Shown here one piece after another: positions 60,984 through 64,000 of a DNA stretch of 64,000 nucleotides (the first letter of the stretch is position 1; each line of letters starts with the position of its first letter). The notes under the pieces are model-generated. The model had not been told where the DNA came from. It searched no databases and saw nothing but the letters and a program-made list of their open reading frames with translations. A program made the position numbers and the translations under genes. This DNA is from JALHVH01 sp963773685 (GTDB lineage Bacteria; Acidobacteriota; Aminicenantia; Aminicenantales; Saccharicenantaceae), in the NCBI GenBank assembly GCA_963773685.1, contig CAVZBY010000005.1:248001-312000 (forward strand), written 5' to 3'.

Positions 60984-61355
60984 GGGCGAGACGGGCGGGA
61001 CAAGCGAGACAGGCTAGACGAGGATCGTCCGAAGCCTCGTTTGGATGTAGGATTGAGTGCGGGTTGGGTTGGACAGGCGGGACGGGCGAGACGAGCAGCT
61101 CGACGACGCCATTGAATTGTAGCCGCAGGCTTTAGCCTGCGTCTTTGATTAAGCGAGACAGGCGAGACGGCTCACTACCCGCCTTTCCTAAAGGGGGTTG
61201 GGGATTTGCGCTGGCCTCGCGAAATCGCCGGCCCCCATTCCAAAGGCGGGATCGAGGCCAAGCGCCGGCTGTCGCATGGCTACGGCCTGCGGCTGACGAC
61301 TCGTCGCGTCCATCCCGGTCATGCCTCGCTCGTCCCTCCTGTCCCGCTCGTCTCG
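60984..61355. repeat. Repeat-rich spacer after the efflux operon
   Basis: No gene is present. It contains imperfect 8-10-bp tandem copies of GCGAGACAGGCGGGAC type (60985-61100, 61150-61170; antisense copies 61320-61355), a GCAGGCTTTAGCCTGC palindrome (61125-61140, minus orientation, with GTAGCC) and a CCCGCCTTT-hairpin repeat with GGGGGTTGGGGATTT (61178-61208). The same three repeat families occur together upstream of ssrA. Confidence 0.7.
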
Positions 61356-62501
61356 CTAGATCTTATACTTGAGGAACGCCCCGATACTCCCGTACCTGTC
61401 GAGCTTCGTGGGGTCGGAGACCTGCCGGACCGTGCAGGAGCGCTTCGCGGCGGTCTCGATGGCCTCATCGACGATGTCCGTGACGGGGACGGTCTTCTTC
61501 AAGCACACCGGGCAGACCTCCTCGTCCAGGTACAGGAACCGGTCGTTCCGGCAGACGTGCCCCGCCCGCGAATAATTGTGGGTCACGACGAGCGACTGGA
61601 CCTCGAACTGGTTGAGCCTCTGGAGGGTCTCCTTGATGCCGGAGCAGGCCTTGCCGCCGCGCTCGAGCTCGGCGACGAGCCTGGCCACGACCTCGACCTC
61701 CTCCTCCCGGTTCATCCGGTCCTCGAGCTCGAGGACCTCCTGGAGGATCTTCGCCGGCGGGTCGGTCGTCTTGACCTTGAGATGGGCCTTGAGGCGCTCC
61801 TTCAGATAGGGGTGGAGGACGGCCTCCGCGTGGGGGTTGGAGTCGTCCTCGCATCCCAGGAACAGCCAATCGAACAGCCCTTTTCGGAAAAGATCGAAGG
61901 CGAGCTGGGACGCCCTCTTGAAGTGCTCCAGGACGTGGGCTTCGAGGTTCCGCTCGATCCGCCGGGAGGCGGAGCCCTCGAACCCGGCGTCCTTCACCCG
62001 CCCGGGGACGTCGCTCGTCAGGGTCTCCAGCGGCTTGATCGCGCCCATCTGGACCTCGTAGAGGCGCGCTTCCCTCCGGCTGAGCAGGAGGACGCAGATG
62101 CGGCGATATTTTTCCAGGATGGCCAGGAGCGGACGGACATAGAAGTTCTGGTCGAAGACGATCCTGTTCCTCGGGCCGTGGGGCAGCTCGAGGACCTGGA
62201 GGAACTCCTTCCGCGAACACGAGAAGATGGCCAGGCCCGGGGCGTTGAGAGAACCGAGGCTTTGGGCGCCGAAAGTCCCGATGGCTTCGAGGTCGCCCGC
62301 CAGGGATTCCTTCTTGTCGCGGGCGAGGTCCGAGGCCTCGAGACGGTTCCGGCCCTCCTGGAGGAGCCCTTTGAGCGAGCCGGCGATCTCCTTCTTCGAC
62401 AGCCGTCCTTTGTCAATATCCAGGTAGAACGACGTGGCCGGAAAGCCTCCGCCGTCGAAGCGCGAGAGCGTGTCTATTTGGGCGCGGCCGGTGATGAACA
62501 T
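61356..62501 (-). CDS. Bacterial archaeo-eukaryotic release factor (eRF1)-like protein
   Basis: A 381-aa protein of the baeRF group. It has an N-terminal alpha/beta domain (TSFYLDIDKGRLSKKEI), the eRF1 domain 2-like part (RRICVLLLSRREARLYEVQMG), and a domain 3-like C-terminal part with a zinc-binding Cys set (HVCRNDRFLYLDEEVCPVC) ending SIGAFLKYKI. It lacks a GGQ peptidyl-hydrolase motif in what I can read. Such proteins are proposed to act on ribosomes, perhaps in stress or rescue. Start ATG 62501 has a perfect AAGGAGG. Confidence 0.8.
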   Translation of the reverse strand: MFITGRAQIDTLSRFDGGGFPATSFYLDIDKGRLSKKEIAGSLKGLLQEGRNRLEASDLARDKKESLAGDLEAIGTFGAQSLGSLNAPGLAIFSCSRKEFLQVLELPHGPRNRIVFDQNFYVRPLLAILEKYRRICVLLLSRREARLYEVQMGAIKPLETLTSDVPGRVKDAGFEGSASRRIERNLEAHVLEHFKRASQLAFDLFRKGLFDWLFLGCEDDSNPHAEAVLHPYLKERLKAHLKVKTTDPPAKILQEVLELEDRMNREEEVEVVARLVAELERGGKACSGIKETLQRLNQFEVQSLVVTHNYSRAGHVCRNDRFLYLDEEVCPVCLKKTVPVTDIVDEAIETAAKRSCTVRQVSDPTKLDRYGSIGAFLKYKI

Positions 62502-62624
62502 GAAACCTCCTTGGAATTTTTCTGGAAACCGGGTTCCCCTAGAGGGCACCGAAGGGATGAAACCACTGTTTTAAAGATACGGGGCGGCCGTGGGTTTGTC
62601 AAGTCCGCGCGAAGCGGGCACGGC

Positions 62625-62653
62625 TTTACACCCGAGGGCGTTCCGGCTATAAT
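62625..62653 (+). promoter_or_regulatory. Promoter of tRNA-Leu
   Basis: TTTACA (about 62625-62630) and a perfect TATAAT (about 62648-62653) have a 17-bp spacer, about 30 nt before the mature tRNA. Confidence 0.7.
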
Positions 62654-62683
62654 AACCGCCTGAAACCTGAGACGGACCCGGTC

Positions 62684-62770
62684 GCGGAAGTGGCGGAATT
62701 GGCAGACGCGTAAGCCTCAGGAGTTTATGGCCGCAAGGCCGTGGGGGTTCAAGTCCCCCCTTCCGCACCA
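62684..62770 (+). tRNA. tRNA-Leu (anticodon CAG)
   Basis: An 87-nt tRNA. GCGGAAG pairs with CTTCCGC, discriminator A is followed by an encoded CCA, and the T-arm is GGGGGTTCAAGTCCCCC. The anticodon stem-loop is TAAGC-CTCAGGA-GTTTA, with CAG at the anticodon. A long variable arm (TGGCCGCAAGGCCG) confirms a class II tRNA. Confidence 0.97.
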
Positions 62771-62785
62771 GCTCCTCCTCCCGTC

Positions 62786-64000
62786 ATGGCCCCGAAACGC
62801 AATTTCCTCCTGATCAATCCCTGGATCCACGATTTTACGGCCTATGACCTCTGGGCCCGGCCGCTCGGCCTCCTCTACATCGCCGCCATCCTCGAAAAGG
62901 CCTTTCCCTGCCGGGTCGATCTCATCGACTGCCTCGACCGCGCCCACCCCGCCCTCTCCCGGGGCCTCCGTTCCCGGCCCGACGGCCGGGGTCCCCTTCC
63001 CAAGGAAGCGATCCCCAAGCCCTCCGTCCTCGCGCACATCCCGCGGCGCTTCTCGCGCTACGGCATTCCCGTCGCCCTCTTCCGCGAGGCCCTGGGCCGC
63101 GTTCCGCCGCCCGACATCGTATTCGTGACCGGCGCGATGACCTATTGGTATCCGGGCGTTCAGGAGGCCGTAGGGCTGGTACGGGAGAGGTTCGGGCAAG
63201 TTCCCGTCGCGCTCGGGGGCGCTTATGCGACGCTCATGCCGGACCATGCCCGCCGGCACTCCGGCGCCGACGTCGTCGTCGAAGGGCCGGGCGAGAACAG
63301 GGTCCTGCCTCTTGTGAGAGAGGTCCTGGGCGACGCCCCGGCGGAGGCGGGAGCGTACCCGACGCTCGATAGCATGCCCCGTGCCGGCGTTCGATCTGCT
63401 CGGCGACAGGACCTGCCTCCCCATCCTGACATCCCGGGGCTGTCCCTACCGATGCTCGTTCTGCGCCGGCCGCCTGCTCTTCGACGGGTTCGAACAGCGG
63501 GCCCCGGCGTCCGTTTTCGCCGAGATCGCCGACGGAGCGGGACGGCTCGGGGCACGGCATTTCGCGTTCTATGACGACGCGCTCCTGATGAACAAGGCCG
63601 GGCACCTGGCTCCCGTCCTGGAAGCCGTCGTCGATTCCGGCCTGCCCGTGAGCTTCCATGCGCCGAACGGCGTCCATGTCCGGGAGATCGATCCCGCCTT
63701 CGCCCGGCTCCTCCGGCGGGCCGGTATGAAGTCCCTCTTCCTGAGCCAGGAATCCCTGGACGAGGAGCTCCTCGAGGCGCGGGCCCCGAAGGTCGTCCCC
63801 GGGGACCTCGAGCGGGCCCTCTCGGCCCTGGAGGGCGGGGGATACCTCCGGAGCGACATCGGCGTTTATCTGATCGCCGGCCTGCCCGGCCAGAGGGCCG
63901 AGACCGTCCGGGAGGCCGTTCGCCGCGTCCTCGAGCTCGGGGCGGTTCCCCGGCTTGCCCACTATTCTCCCATCCCGGGGACGCCGGATTGGGAGAGCCT
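62786..64000 (+). CDS. B12-binding radical SAM protein (frameshifted, 3' end outside window)
   Basis: The N-terminal part is a cobalamin-binding-like domain (NFLLINPWIHDFTAYDLWAR, ADVVVEGPGE). One extra C near 63380-63384 breaks the frame; corrected, it reads FDLLGDRTCLPILTSRGCPY and then RCSFC, the CxxxCxxC cluster of radical SAM enzymes, followed by YDDALLMNK and FLSQESLDEELL. It continues open to the window end. The N-terminal to SAM layout fits the BchE-like/HpnP-like class of unknown substrate. It begins 16 bp after tRNA-Leu without its own promoter. Confidence 0.82.

Overview
The window is GC-rich (about 65-70 % by eye) bacterial chromosome with short intergenic gaps and strong TTGACN/TATAAT promoters. 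The gene content suggests an Acidobacteriota/Aminicenantota-like bacterium: a DUF5916 outer-membrane protein, a DUF5117-type zinc protease, a Ser/Thr kinase fused to TPRs, many secreted peptidases and TPR lipoproteins. This taxonomy is inferred from gene content only; there is no rRNA gene here. No prophage, CRISPR array, insertion sequence or secondary-metabolite cluster is visible.

Layout. 1-5 kb: a BlaI-type repressor fragment with tandem operators, a YdeI-family protein, a class C beta-lactamase-like hydrolase, a CGGC-domain protein behind an ArsR/SmtB-like operator, and a frameshifted M14 carboxypeptidase. 5-13 kb: a Tat-exported DUF362 protein, two glycosyltransferases, a methyltransferase, a sodium:solute symporter and a CrtI-like oxidoreductase. 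13-21 kb: two zinc-ribbon proteins, a secreted C1 peptidase, two murein enzymes (one frameshifted), a small acidic protein and a DUF5916 protein. 21-30 kb: a methyltransferase, an M28 peptidase, a PaaK-like ligase, a SnoaL-like protein, a zinc-ribbon/kinase/TPR receptor and a 5'-truncated heme-copper oxidase or NO-reductase-like subunit. 30-36 kb: an RRM protein, a zinc protease, a lactate permease and repeat-rich spacers. 36-45 kb is the housekeeping core: tmRNA, amidase, GerMN protein, der, a TPR lipoprotein, then rplM-rpsI-rpsB-tsf-pyrH-frr. 45.2-46 kb holds duplicated long-hairpin elements. 46-54 kb: an ECF sigma/anti-sigma operon with a LolA-like protein, an acyltransferase, amrA, a methyltransferase, an MBL hydrolase and a XerD-type recombinase. 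54.6-61 kb: a TetR regulator with a complete RND efflux operon. 61-64 kb: a bacterial eRF1-like protein, tRNA-Leu(CAG) and a radical SAM protein running off the end.

Data quality. About twenty single-base indels break genes that otherwise have normal length and intact motifs, including rpsI (two), rpsB and pyrH. Such essential genes are unlikely to be dead, so most indels are probably assembly or consensus errors. I give frame-corrected spans and mark each break.

Most unusual content: the tandem ~235-bp long-hairpin elements at 45.18-45.72 kb, whose inner stems differ in sequence but keep pairing, with a diverged third copy. Next are an intergenic hairpin-repeat family in at least six places, inverted repeats that run into the 3' ends of two genes, an oxidase-like subunit with Asp where the active-site His is expected, and several apparently leaderless genes.
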